This document shows, piece by piece, positions 18,484-27,159 of a stretch of DNA of 64,000 nucleotides. The stretch covers positions 62,001 to 126,000 of the forward strand of contig NZ_JABFUC010000015.1 in assembly GCF_022341425.1 (NCBI RefSeq). Direction: 5' to 3'. The translations under genes were made by a program, and so were the position numbers. How positions within the stretch are numbered: position 1 is the first letter of the stretch; every line of letters begins with the position of its first letter. A model generated the notes under the pieces. That model saw nothing but the letters and a program-made list of their open reading frames with translations, had not been told where the DNA came from and did no database searches. The DNA is from Billgrantia campisalis (GTDB lineage Bacteria; Pseudomonadota; Gammaproteobacteria; Pseudomonadales; Halomonadaceae).

Positions 18484-18999
18484 ATGACCATGAGACTCAA
18501 GGAAGTCGGCATTGGCCTATTCGTCTTGGCCCTGGCTTTTCTTCTTCTTATCTTCCTGATTCCAGAGGGCATACCGCAGCCTAGCCGGTTGCGGGAGGGC
18601 CAGCTGTCGCCGCGCTTCTGGCCGCTGATCGCTACCTCGATTCTGGTGATGTCAGGGGTGGTGCTGACCGCGATGGCGTGGTTCGAGAAAGGCCAGGGTA
18701 CGCCAACTGAGAGCGATGAAGATGACGAGCCGCTTCCCTTCACCAGCGCCATTGTCGGGCTGGTCGTCGGCTTCGTTCTGCTATCCGGCTACTACTGGGC
18801 GATGACGCGGCTAGGCATGGTCGTCGCTTCTGCAGTAGGGATTGTGCTGCTGGCATATGCCTACGGCGAACGTCGCTGGCAGGTCCTGATACCCGTGGCG
18901 CTGTTGTTGCCGGTGGCCCTCTATCTGTTCTTCGTCTATGTGGCGGGAATCCCCATTCCCGATCCCCTGGCCCGAACGGTTTTCCGCGCGCTTTTCTGA
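18484..18999 (+). CDS. tctB: Tripartite tricarboxylate transporter small membrane subunit (TctB family)
   Basis: This 171-residue inner-membrane protein has four predicted hydrophobic helices: residues 8-25, 40-60, 85-105, and a pair around 110-150. It carries an acidic cytoplasmic loop EDDEPLPF between the second and third. Length, topology and position between tctC and tctA identify the small subunit of the transporter. It cannot transport alone. The gap to tctC is about 108 bases and to tctA 66 bases, so the three genes probably form one transcript. Confidence 0.88.
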   Translation: MTMRLKEVGIGLFVLALAFLLLIFLIPEGIPQPSRLREGQLSPRFWPLIATSILVMSGVVLTAMAWFEKGQGTPTESDEDDEPLPFTSAIVGLVVGFVLLSGYYWAMTRLGMVVASAVGIVLLAYAYGERRWQVLIPVALLLPVALYLFFVYVAGIPIPDPLARTVFRALF

Positions 19000-19065
19000 G
19001 CGGGCCAATACGGTTCACCTCCCTGAGAACACTGTCGCCTGGCCTGGGCGCAGAAGGACGTATTC

Positions 19066-20586
19066 ATGATAATCGACAACTTTGCTCAAGGCCTCGAGCT
19101 CTTCCTGAGCTGGGGCAATGTACTGGCGATATTGATCGGTGTGCTGGCGGGGATCGTGTTCGGTGCCATCCCCGGCCTGACGGGAACCATGGCCGTGGCC
19201 CTGGTGCTGCCCTTCACCTTTTCCCTGCCGCCGGTGACCGGCATCCTGCTGCTGGTCGGCGTCTACAAGGGGGCGGTCTACGGCGGCTCGATCCCGGCGA
19301 TCCTGATCAAGACGCCGGGCACACCCGGCGGTGCCTGCACCGTGATGGATGGCTACCCGCTGGCCCGCCAGGGCAAGGCGGGTAAGGCGCTCAACATGGC
19401 GCTCTACTCGTCGGCCTGTGCCGACTTCATCTCCAACCTGGCGCTGATCTTCCTGGCCGGCTTTATCGCGGCCTTTGCGCTGCGCTTCGGCCCGCCGGAG
19501 TTCTTTGCCTTGATGTGCTTCTCGCTGACTATCATCGCCGGTGTCTCGGGCAGCTCGCTGATGAAGGGGCTCGCCTCCGCGGCATTGGGCCTGCTGCTGG
19601 CCAGCGTGGGCCTGGATATCATCTTCGGTACGCCGCGCTTCGCCTTCGGCGAGGTGGAGCTGACTGCCGGGCTCAATTTCATTCCGATCCTGATCGGCCT
19701 GTTCGCCATGCCGGAGATCATCAATCAGTTCACCAAGCGCTACCGGGTCGCTACCCGGATTGCCGAGGCGGCCAATGCGCGGGTCAGCTGGCAGGAGTTC
19801 AAGGGGTCGCTGCGCAGCATCCTGCGCGGCAGCGTTATCGGTGTGGTGCTGGGTGCCATTCCGGGCATCGGCGGGGCACCGGCGGCGTTCGTCTCCTATG
19901 GAGCGGCGCAGCGCGCTTCCAAGAATAGTGACAACTTTGGGAAGGGAGAACTTGAAGGGGTTGCGGCCTCCGAGGCCGGCAACAATGGGGTCTGTGGCGC
20001 GACCATGATTCCGCTGCTGTCGCTGGGGGTGCCGGGGGACGTGATCACCGCGGTGATCCTCGGCGCCTTCATGATTCACGGCCTGACGCCGGGGCCACTG
20101 CTGTTTCAGGAGAACATCGACATTGTCTACGCCATCTTCTGCGGCATTCTGCTCAGCTCGGTGTTCATGGTGATGTGGGGCAAGCTGGGTATCCGGGTAT
20201 TCGCCCGCATTGCCGATATCCCCAATACCGTGCTCTTCCCCGCGGTGCTGGTGCTCTGTGTCTTCGGCGCCTATGCGGTCAACAGCAATCCCTTCGATGT
20301 GCTGGTGATGTTTCTGGTCGGCATTCTGGGCTTCGGGATGCTCAAGGCCAATATCCCGCCGGCCCCCTTCCTGATCGCCTTCGTGCTGGGCCCGATGCTG
20401 GAGAACAACCTCAGACGCGCCCTGCAAATGTCGAACGGCGATTACTCGATCCTGCTGCGCAACGAGATCACGATCTTCTTCCTGGCGCTGACGGCGCTGT
20501 CGCTGATTCTGATCACCATCCGCAACCTGAAGCGCTGGCGGCGGAGAACGGCAGCGCGTCGTGACGATGCATCCTTGGCGGGTTGA
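19066..20586 (+). CDS. tctA: Tripartite tricarboxylate transporter large membrane subunit (TctA family)
   Basis: This 506-residue permease of the TctA family has 11-12 hydrophobic helices. Signature stretches are GAIPGLTGTMAVALVLPFTF near the N-terminus, YGGSIPAILIKTPGTPGGAC, and the second repeat GAIPGIGGAPAAFVSYGAAQ. It is the channel-forming subunit driven by a cation gradient and works with TctB and the binding protein TctC. The C-terminus is basic. The gene is convergent with the iclR gene, with about 110 bases between them. Confidence 0.93.
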   Translation: MIIDNFAQGLELFLSWGNVLAILIGVLAGIVFGAIPGLTGTMAVALVLPFTFSLPPVTGILLLVGVYKGAVYGGSIPAILIKTPGTPGGACTVMDGYPLARQGKAGKALNMALYSSACADFISNLALIFLAGFIAAFALRFGPPEFFALMCFSLTIIAGVSGSSLMKGLASAALGLLLASVGLDIIFGTPRFAFGEVELTAGLNFIPILIGLFAMPEIINQFTKRYRVATRIAEAANARVSWQEFKGSLRSILRGSVIGVVLGAIPGIGGAPAAFVSYGAAQRASKNSDNFGKGELEGVAASEAGNNGVCGATMIPLLSLGVPGDVITAVILGAFMIHGLTPGPLLFQENIDIVYAIFCGILLSSVFMVMWGKLGIRVFARIADIPNTVLFPAVLVLCVFGAYAVNSNPFDVLVMFLVGILGFGMLKANIPPAPFLIAFVLGPMLENNLRRALQMSNGDYSILLRNEITIFFLALTALSLILITIRNLKRWRRRTAARRDDASLAG

Positions 20587-20700
20587 GCCCTCGCCGGCAC
20601 GACTGGCTGGTCCTCAAGGGCCGGCCAGCTTGCCTGTTCGGTTGTGGCTGAGTCTGTCCCAACGCTGGGCGAGTATCGATGGCCTTTTGCCGAGTGAGGC

Positions 20701-21522
20701 TCAGGCTTCCGAGCCGGCCAGGCTGTCGTCCCGGGGCATGGCCTGCTGGTCGATGGCGGCAATGGCTTTGGCGGCACGCTGCAGGGCCGGAAGACACTCG
20801 AGGGCCTTCTCTTTGGTCATGCGCATGATGGGTGCCTGGATGGCGATACCCAGGTTGGATTTGCCCCTTGGGCTGGGGGCCAGCACGGCGATGCAGAGCA
20901 GGCCGGGCAGAAACTCCTCGTCATCGAAGGCGTAGCCCTTCTGGCGAACCGTTTCGATCTCGGCCTCGAGAGCCGTGAGGTCGGTCAGCGTATTGCGGGT
21001 GAACGGCTTGAGGGGGATTTCACCGAGCAGTCGCCGCCGCTGGGCCGGACCCATCTGGGCCAGGAACAGCTTGCCGCTGGCCGAGCAGTGCACTGGCACC
21101 CTGGAGCCGGGCTGCAGGTAGAAGCGCAGGGCCTCAGACGTCTCGACGCGGTCGAGGTAGAGCACTTCACCGCCCGACAGGGCGGTGATGTTGCAGCTCT
21201 CGCCGATTTCGTCGACCAACTGGCTGAGCACTGCATGGCGGGCGCCGTGCACGGTGTCGTTGAGCAGCAGATTTTCCGCCAGCCGGCGCAGTCGGCTGCC
21301 CTTGCTGTAATGGCGGCTATCGGCCTCGCGCTGCAGCATGCCAGAGCCTTCCAGCTGCTGCAGCATGCGGTGCAGGGTGGGTTTGGGCAGTCCGGTCTCG
21401 TCGACCAGGCTCTGCAGGGTAAAGAACTGATCCTTCTCGGCAATCACTTCCAGCAGCGCCAGCAGGCGTTGGGCGGGGGTGTCGCCGTCGAGCTTGGTGA
21501 TCTCGGATTTTTGGCGGGTCAT
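20701..21522 (-). CDS. IclR family transcriptional regulator
   Basis: This 273-residue IclR regulator has an N-terminal winged helix (TPAQRLLALLEVIAEKDQFF, then SLVDETGLPKPTLHRMLQQL) and the effector domain with VHCSASGKLFLAQM and a C-terminal LGIAIQAP block. The ATG at 21520-21522 is chosen over a longer open frame because the family motif begins there and the upstream part is AT-rich promoter DNA. It is divergent from pta. Inverted repeats of the form TTYCG-N5-CGGAA lie in the shared promoter and again before xsc, so it probably controls the pta, tauE and xsc genes and itself. Confidence 0.9.
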   Translation of the reverse strand: MTRQKSEITKLDGDTPAQRLLALLEVIAEKDQFFTLQSLVDETGLPKPTLHRMLQQLEGSGMLQREADSRHYSKGSRLRRLAENLLLNDTVHGARHAVLSQLVDEIGESCNITALSGGEVLYLDRVETSEALRFYLQPGSRVPVHCSASGKLFLAQMGPAQRRRLLGEIPLKPFTRNTLTDLTALEAEIETVRQKGYAFDDEEFLPGLLCIAVLAPSPRGKSNLGIAIQAPIMRMTKEKALECLPALQRAAKAIAAIDQQAMPRDDSLAGSEA

Positions 21523-21636
21523 GGCGTGGTCTCCCTTTGGCGCCAAGGTAAGGGGTTCTTTAAAAGAAATCAATTTGTCCCGTTTTTTGAAATTTACGTT
21601 GACGTAGGCGAGCGGGATGGCTAGATTTTGATTAAA

Positions 21637-21651
21637 TTTCGTTATCCGGAA
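21637..21651. promoter_or_regulatory. Putative IclR box in the pta promoter
   Basis: TTTCGTTATCCGGAA fits an inverted repeat TTYCG-N5-CGGAA. It starts 67 bases before the start codon of the 18-codon leader frame of pta. The xsc promoter has the better copy at nearly the same distance. A weaker candidate, TCCCGTTTTTTGAAA, lies at 21578-21592 nearer to the iclR start. Confidence 0.5.
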
Positions 21652-21703
21652 CTTTTTGTACCATAAAAATAGTATCGAGTAACACATGCCCTGGAGGATC
21701 CCG

Positions 21704-21760
21704 ATGAGAACAGACAGCACTCCCTATACCCGAGCGGCCGCGCAGGGCAAGTCGACATGA
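21704..21760 (+). CDS. 18-residue leader frame in front of pta, a remnant-like copy of the Xsc N-terminus
   Basis: An ATG with an ideal ribosome binding site (GGAGG at 21693-21697) opens a frame of 18 codons, MRTDSTPYTRAAAQGKST. Its TGA overlaps the pta start (ATGA at 21757-21760). The peptide aligns without gaps to the first 18 residues of Xsc in this window, MSTDNTPDTRPVVQGKQT; the ribosome binding site and upstream DNA also align. In xsc the next codon is ATG in frame. Here one base is missing, so the next ATG becomes the pta start in another frame. It may couple pta translation or simply be a scar of an xsc-pta rearrangement. Confidence 0.65.
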   Translation: MRTDSTPYTRAAAQGKST

Positions 21761-22779
21761 AAGCATTGAATCGGATAGTGGAACGGGCGTGTCGGGAGCC
21801 CAAGCGCATCGTGCTCTGTGAAGGGGAAGACGAGCGGGTGCTTCAGGCGGCCGTCAAGGCGGCCAGGGCAGGCATCGCTCGCATCCTGCTGGTGGGCAGG
21901 CGTCAGGCCATGGTGGACGTGGCGGCCGATCGGGGACTCGACCTGACCGGCATCGAACTGCTCGACCCCGCTGATTCGCCCCTGAGCGAGCCGCTGGCCA
22001 CGGCGCTGCATGAGCTTCGTCGACGCAAGGGCATGACCCGTGAGCAGGCCGACGCCGCGGTGCGAGAGCCGCTGTGCTTCGCCAACCTGCTGGTGCGTGA
22101 AGGGTACGCCGATGGCAGCGTGGCCGGTGCGGTCAACACCACCGCCGATGTGGTACGCACGGCTATCCAGGTCCTCGGCCTGGCACCGGGCTGTCGGCTG
22201 GTCTCGAGCTTCTTCCTGATGATGCTGTGCCAGCCATTCCACAGCCTGAAGGGCGGCCTCATCTTTTCCGACTGTGGACTGGTGATCGACCCCGATGCCA
22301 AGGAGCTGGCGGAGATTGCCCTGGCCGCGGCGGATAGTGCCGAAGCGCTGCTGGGTGAGGAACCGCGGGTGGCGATGCTGTCGTTCTCTACCAGCGGCAG
22401 CGCTCGCCACGGCAGCGTGGAGAAGGTCGTGCAGGCCGCCAGGGAGGTGAAGGCCCGGCGCCCTGCCCTGGCCATCGATGAAGACGTGCAGCTCGATGCC
22501 GCCATCGTGGCCGAGATCGCCGAACGCAAACTGCCGGAATCCCGGGTCAAGGGTAATGCCAATGTGCTGATCTTTCCCGACCTGGAAGCGGGCAATATCG
22601 GCTACAAGCTGGCTGAGCGCATCGGCGGGGCCGAGGCGATCGGACCGCTGCTCCAGGGGCTGGCGAAACCGGCCAACGACCTGTCGCGGGGCTGCAGCGT
22701 TGACGATATCTACCATGTCATCGCCGTGACCGGCGTCCAGGCCCAGGCGGCCGAAGCGCGCCACACCGCGGGCGCCTGA
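21757..22779 (+). CDS. pta: Phosphate acetyltransferase, short single-domain form
   Basis: This 340-residue Pta catalyses acetyl phosphate + CoA to acetyl-CoA + phosphate. Family features are RIVLCEGEDERVLQAA near the N-terminus, AGAVNTTADVVRTAIQ, SSFFLMM, and the C-terminal ANDLSRGCSVDDIYHVIAVT. It lacks the DRTGG/N-terminal domains of the long form also present in this window (41210-43387). Short Pta next to xsc or tauE is the known arrangement for sulfoacetaldehyde degradation, where Xsc delivers acetyl phosphate. It is followed by tauE after four bases and preceded by the overlapping leader frame. Confidence 0.93.
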   Translation: MKALNRIVERACREPKRIVLCEGEDERVLQAAVKAARAGIARILLVGRRQAMVDVAADRGLDLTGIELLDPADSPLSEPLATALHELRRRKGMTREQADAAVREPLCFANLLVREGYADGSVAGAVNTTADVVRTAIQVLGLAPGCRLVSSFFLMMLCQPFHSLKGGLIFSDCGLVIDPDAKELAEIALAAADSAEALLGEEPRVAMLSFSTSGSARHGSVEKVVQAAREVKARRPALAIDEDVQLDAAIVAEIAERKLPESRVKGNANVLIFPDLEAGNIGYKLAERIGGAEAIGPLLQGLAKPANDLSRGCSVDDIYHVIAVTGVQAQAAEARHTAGA

Positions 22780-22783
22780 TCCC

Positions 22784-23533
22784 ATGGCACTCGAGACGCT
22801 GCTGGCGTTCCTGCTGATTGCCGCCCTGGCGGGCTACTTCCAGACGGTGACCGGCTTCGGGCTGGGCATGATCGTGATGGGAGCGACCAGCGGGCTCGGT
22901 ATCGCGCCGGTGGCATCGGTCGCCGCCGTCGTCAGCCTGATGACGCTGATCAACTGCCTGGTGGCCCTGCCGGGTCGGCTGCAGCATGTCGACTGGCCGT
23001 CGGCCTGGGCAGCGGTAGCCGGCATCGTGCCGATGATCATGGTGGGCGTGCTGCTGCTCGACTACCTGAGCGGCAGCGCCGCCACCCTGCTCAGCCTGCT
23101 GCTGGGCGTGGTCGTTCTCTATGGTGGTGCCAGCCTGCTGCTCCAGCCGAGCCGTCAGCAGCGGCTCTCCTCACGGCGCAGCTTCGCTCTGTTCGGTGGC
23201 CTCTCCGGGCTGCTGGGCGGGCTCTTCGGCATGGCCGGCCCGCCCTTGATCTATCACTGCTACCGTCAGCCCATCGAGCCGATCCGAATCCGCAACCTGC
23301 TGATCCTGCTCTTTGCGGCGACCTCCGGCGTGCGCACCCTGTTCGTGGTCTCCCTGGGGCAGATGACCGCTGAGATCCTCTGGCTCACAGTCTGGTCGGT
23401 GCCGGTCATCGCGCTTGCCACCTACGCGGGGCGCCGTTTCCCGCTGCCCTTTTCCCCGCTGGTCATGCGCCGCATCGCCTTCCTGGTGTTGCTGGTGATG
23501 GGGGTCAGCCTGATCGCCTCCGCGCTTGCCTGA
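22784..23533 (+). CDS. tauE: TauE/SafE family sulfite exporter
   Basis: This 249-residue inner-membrane protein has about eight hydrophobic helices and two repeats of the TauE/SafE domain. The first is GYFQTVTGFGLGMIVMGAT (residues 17-35) and the second is GLSGLLGGLFGMAGPPLIYH (about 143-162). Proteins of this family export sulfite or sulfoacetate-type anions released during sulfonate breakdown. The four-base gap to pta indicates co-transcription, so sulfite export is coupled to the acetyl phosphate branch. The exported anion is not proven by sequence. Confidence 0.87.
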   Translation: MALETLLAFLLIAALAGYFQTVTGFGLGMIVMGATSGLGIAPVASVAAVVSLMTLINCLVALPGRLQHVDWPSAWAAVAGIVPMIMVGVLLLDYLSGSAATLLSLLLGVVVLYGGASLLLQPSRQQRLSSRRSFALFGGLSGLLGGLFGMAGPPLIYHCYRQPIEPIRIRNLLILLFAATSGVRTLFVVSLGQMTAEILWLTVWSVPVIALATYAGRRFPLPFSPLVMRRIAFLVLLVMGVSLIASALA

Positions 23534-23582
23534 TCTTACATCTGAGGAGTGGCCATTTTCCTGGCGTCCGGGGTGAGCCGGC

Positions 23583-25172
23583 TCAAGGTCCTGTCCGCTC
23601 CGAAGCTTTCGCCGCAGCGGCGCCAGCGGCTCGCCGGTAGTCAACGATCTCGCCGCTGGCGAGTCGCTGCCGGTAGCGCTTGAGCTCGCGCTTGACCACC
23701 GGGGCAAGCAGATAGATGCCGAGGATATTGGGCACACAGATCACGAAGACCAGCGCGTCGGAGAGTGTGAGCATCGACTGCAGCTGGATCATCGAACCGA
23801 TCACGATGAAAGTGCAGAACAGCAGCTTGAACAGATTGCGCCCCCACTGGCCTTCGCCGAACAGGTAGCACCACCCCTTGAGGCCGTAGTAGGACCAGGA
23901 GACGGCGGTAGAGAAGGCGAACAGCAGTGCGGCCACCGACAGCGGCAGCGGGAACCAGGCGACGTTTCGCTCGAAGGCCTGGGAGGTCATCTGGATGCCG
24001 CTGGCGGCTTCAGTCAGGCCCGGGTCGTAGTAGAGGGTGGTAACGATCACCAGGCCGGTGAGGCTGCAGATGATGATGGTATCCACCAGCGGCTCGAGCA
24101 GCGAAACATACCCCTCGGTCATCGGATCGCGGGTGCGCACCGCGGCATGGGCGATGGCCGAGGAGCCGATGCCGGCTTCGTTGGAGAATACCGCCCGCTG
24201 AAAGCCGATGATCATGGCGCCCAGGGCTCCGCCCGCAACACCCTCGGTCGTGAAGGCACCGTGAAAGATCGCCTGGATGGCGAAGGGAATCGCTTCTGCA
24301 TTCATGGCCAGGATCAGCAGCGCCATGCTGCAGTAGAGGATGGCCATGACGGGCACCACCTTCTCGGTGACCCGGGCAATGGACTTGATACCGCCGAGAA
24401 TCACCAGCCCGATGAGCGCGGCCAGGAAGAGGCCGAACAGCCACCCCTTGTCGGCAAACCAGCTGGTGTCGGCGCCGCCGGTGACATTGACGAACTGCAT
24501 GAAGGCCTGGTTGGACTGGAACATATTGCCGATGCCCAGACAGCCGATCACGATCCCGATCGCATAGAACTTGCCCAACGCCTTGCCGAGGCGGGGCAGG
24601 CCGCGCTCGGACAGCCCTCGGGAGAGATAGAACATGGGGCCGCCGGAAACGCTGCCGTCGGCGTTCTGGCGGCGGTAGTGGGTGGCCAGGAAACACTCGA
24701 CGAACTTGGTGGACATGCCGAGAAAGCCGGCGAGTATCATCCAGAACAGCACGCCCGGCCCGCCCAGGGCGATGGCGATGGCGACCCCGCCGATATTGCC
24801 GATGCCCACGGTGCCGGAGACGGCGGTGGCCAAGGCCTGGAAATGCGAGACTTCGCCGCGGGCCCGGGGATGGGCGTAGTCGCCGCGTACCAGCTTAAAG
24901 GCGTGGCCCAGGCCGCGTAGATTGATGAAGTTGAAGTAGAAGGTGCTGAACACCGCGCCGGCGATCAGCCACAGCACCACCAGCGGCAGCTCGGCGCCGA
25001 ACAGCGGCAGGGTGAAGAAAATTAGCGAGGAGACCGCCGATGCCACCGGGGCGATCAGGGTCTCGGCAGCCTGGTCGATGCCGGCCGCCTTGGCGCTGGG
25101 TACGACGCCTAGCAGCGGTGCTGCCAGGGCCCCGGCCCAGGCGCGTGACGCGGGCAGGATAGCGAGTCGCAT
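23583..25172 (-). CDS. Alanine/amino acid:sodium (cation) symporter of the AGCS family
   Basis: This 529-residue inner-membrane transporter has about 10-11 helices after a hydrophobic N-terminus. AGCS signatures are GTVGIGNIGGVAIAIALGGPG and the downstream SGGPMFYLSRGL, plus AVFSNEAGIGSSAIAHAAV. Substrates of the family are alanine and glycine. Its place in the taurine island and the four direct-repeat boxes upstream suggest it carries taurine, alanine or a related beta-amino compound, but this is inference. The charged C-terminal tail ends EIVDYRRAAGAAAAKASER. It is transcribed from the opposite strand to pta-tauE. Confidence 0.9.
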   Translation of the reverse strand: MRLAILPASRAWAGALAAPLLGVVPSAKAAGIDQAAETLIAPVASAVSSLIFFTLPLFGAELPLVVLWLIAGAVFSTFYFNFINLRGLGHAFKLVRGDYAHPRARGEVSHFQALATAVSGTVGIGNIGGVAIAIALGGPGVLFWMILAGFLGMSTKFVECFLATHYRRQNADGSVSGGPMFYLSRGLSERGLPRLGKALGKFYAIGIVIGCLGIGNMFQSNQAFMQFVNVTGGADTSWFADKGWLFGLFLAALIGLVILGGIKSIARVTEKVVPVMAILYCSMALLILAMNAEAIPFAIQAIFHGAFTTEGVAGGALGAMIIGFQRAVFSNEAGIGSSAIAHAAVRTRDPMTEGYVSLLEPLVDTIIICSLTGLVIVTTLYYDPGLTEAASGIQMTSQAFERNVAWFPLPLSVAALLFAFSTAVSWSYYGLKGWCYLFGEGQWGRNLFKLLFCTFIVIGSMIQLQSMLTLSDALVFVICVPNILGIYLLAPVVKRELKRYRQRLASGEIVDYRRAAGAAAAKASERTGP

Positions 25173-25298
25173 AAACAGGGTGCCTCGGGATCATTGTCGT
25201 TGTTATAGCGGGCCGGCCCTTGCCAGGCCGCCCGGTTGGCCGCGATGTGGCCAACCGTGGTGTCGTGCTTTGAGCCTAACAGGCTTGGTGGCGTATGA

Positions 25299-25376
25299 AT
25301 GGGACCAGTTTTGGTGTGGCGATGGGGCCAGTTTGGTGTGCCTATGGCGCCAGTTCCGGTGTGGCGATGGGCCACG
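25299..25376 (-). promoter_or_regulatory. Four direct-repeat MocR/TauR-type boxes upstream of the AGCS symporter
   Basis: On the minus strand, four boxes run towards the AGCS gene: CGTGGCCCAT (25367-25376), CTGGCGCCAT (25344-25353), CTGGCCCCAT (25322-25331) and CTGGTCCCAT (25299-25308). Spacings are 23, 22 and 23 bp, about two helical turns each. The same CTGG-type boxes with 23-bp spacing occur as pairs before tauX and tauK. TauR in Rhodobacter is known to bind direct repeats of a CTGGAC-type motif. The nearest box is about 125 bases from the start codon. Confidence 0.7.
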
Positions 25377-25425
25377 TCTGGCGTGGCCTTTCCTCGGCCG
25401 GTGAGCGGTGATGGCGGCATGCCCG

Positions 25426-27159
25426 TTAACGGCGGCGTCGACCGCTGATCAGATCGACGATTTCCTCGAACAGGTGGCTATCCAGGGCCTGGGACATGTC
25501 GGTGGCCAGGCAGCGACGATAGAAGGGGCTGAGATCCAGGCCCACGCCCAGGCCCAGGATCTCGATCTGGCCTTCCCGGGCGCGCCGGGCGACGACCTCC
25601 TTCAGGTGGTTGTCCAGGTAGTAGGCATCGTTGGCCAGGTTGGTGGCGCTGTCTGCCGGGCACCCGTCGGAGATCACGATCAAAATGCGTCGGGTCTCGG
25701 AGCGGGTGAGCAGGCGTTCGCAGGCCCACTCCACCGCCTCGCCGTCGATGCCTTCACGAAACAGGTCGGGCTTGAGCAGCGCCGCGATGTCGCTGCGGGC
25801 GCGTCGCCAGCTGCGGTCGGCCTCCTTGAATACCATGTGGCACACCTCGTTCAGGCGCCCTGGTCCGCGGGGCCGGCCGCCGCGCAGCCACGCCTGATAG
25901 GCGCGACCGCCGTTCCAGGCCCCGGTGGTGAAGCCGAGCAGCTCGGTGCTGGCGCCGATCATCTCCAGGGCGCGCATCACACTCTCGACCATCATCGCCA
26001 CCGGCATGATGTGGTGCTTCATGGACCCCGAGCAGTCGATCAGCAGGCTGACCGCACAGTCGGTGCCTAGCTTGAGCTGCTGGCGATAGAACAGGCGACG
26101 TTCGGTGGGTGAGCTGACCAGCTGGGCGAGTCGACGCCCGTCGATGTGCCCCTCCTCCTCGCCATAGGCCCAGCCGTCGGGGCGCGGCTCCCAAAGCACA
26201 TGGCCAAGACGGCGAGCCAGGCGCGGCAGGTTGATGGCCTGTTCCGCGGTGGCCTGGTCCAGTCGTTCGCGGTACTCGCGTAGCAGGGCCCGGCGCACCA
26301 GGCTGCCGGCTGCGACCTCGCGATCGAAGCGTGTGGTGAATACCCGGTAGGAGAGCGCGGCGTCCTCGAAGACCTTGCTGCGCCCGGATGTTGTCGCCGC
26401 GATGCCGTTGTCATCTCCGTCGCCTTCCTCGAAATCGAGCAGCAGGGCGAAGGCGTCGGTGGTCTCCTCTTCTCGCTCCTTGGCATCGTCCTCGCTGGCG
26501 CTAGCCGCGCGCGCTGCCCGGACTCGCGCACCGATGATGCGGGCGATGGCCAGGGAGTGCACGGCGTAGGCTGCCTGGTCGTGGCGCTGGCGACGCAGGC
26601 CGGCCAGCGGGGTGCCCAGCTCGTCAGCCAGGCCATAGCGGGTGCTCTCGATAAAGCCCTCGGTCTCCTCCAGCACCGGCCGGGCGTGCAGCCGGGACCA
26701 GCACATCTGCGCCACGGTGTAGAGCAGGATACCGATGCTTCCCTCGGTCAGCCCGGAGCGGTGGAAGGCGTGGGACCAGCGCTCGAAGCGCTGCCGGAGA
26801 TTGGCGGCCATGCCGGGCATGTCGTTAGGCGCGAAGGTTTCCACCCGCAGCTGCTCGAGCAGTTCGAAGAACAGCCGCTCGACCGGGTCTTCCGGGCAGA
26901 GACGTCGGTGGAGGGCCGCATCGGAGTGCAACAGGCGCAAGGCCATGCCGTCGGCGGCGGCCCGGCAATCGCTGAACGCATCCTGCGCGGGGTCAATGCG
27001 CAGGTGCGGCGCATGAGTCGGCAGGCGTATCTCGCCTTGGTAGAGACGCCTTCCGCGGTAGTGCAGATCGGCATCACCGGTCAGGGCGCGCAGGCTGGCC
27101 GCGCACAGCTGCTCGATGCGCTCCTGGCGGCGCGCCTGCTGCTGGGGGCTCGTGGTCAT
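25426..27159 (-). CDS. CobT-like protein with C-terminal von Willebrand A domain
   Basis: This 577-residue protein is related to cobaltochelatase subunit CobT. An N-terminal helical region and a central acidic linker (EDDAKEREEETTDAF, EEGDGDDNG) precede a vWA domain that begins around SLLIDCSGSMKHHI, with the MIDAS motif DCSGSM. The C-terminus includes VISDGCPADSATN. The start ATG overlaps the stop of the CobS-like gene (ATGA at 27156-27159), so it is coupled to the ATPase. CobST normally act with CobN to insert cobalt in aerobic cobalamin synthesis, but no cobN or other cob gene is visible here. A chaperone role on another partner is possible. Confidence 0.85.
   Translation of the reverse strand: MTTSPQQQARRQERIEQLCAASLRALTGDADLHYRGRRLYQGEIRLPTHAPHLRIDPAQDAFSDCRAAADGMALRLLHSDAALHRRLCPEDPVERLFFELLEQLRVETFAPNDMPGMAANLRQRFERWSHAFHRSGLTEGSIGILLYTVAQMCWSRLHARPVLEETEGFIESTRYGLADELGTPLAGLRRQRHDQAAYAVHSLAIARIIGARVRAARAASASEDDAKEREEETTDAFALLLDFEEGDGDDNGIAATTSGRSKVFEDAALSYRVFTTRFDREVAAGSLVRRALLREYRERLDQATAEQAINLPRLARRLGHVLWEPRPDGWAYGEEEGHIDGRRLAQLVSSPTERRLFYRQQLKLGTDCAVSLLIDCSGSMKHHIMPVAMMVESVMRALEMIGASTELLGFTTGAWNGGRAYQAWLRGGRPRGPGRLNEVCHMVFKEADRSWRRARSDIAALLKPDLFREGIDGEAVEWACERLLTRSETRRILIVISDGCPADSATNLANDAYYLDNHLKEVVARRAREGQIEILGLGVGLDLSPFYRRCLATDMSQALDSHLFEEIVDLISGRRRR

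Noticed and set aside
25288-25400. Minisatellite or CRISPR-like repeat upstream of the AGCS gene
   Set aside because: Only four degenerate 22-23-bp units are present and no constant repeat. The conserved part is a 10-base box matching the tau operators, so a regulator binding array explains it better.
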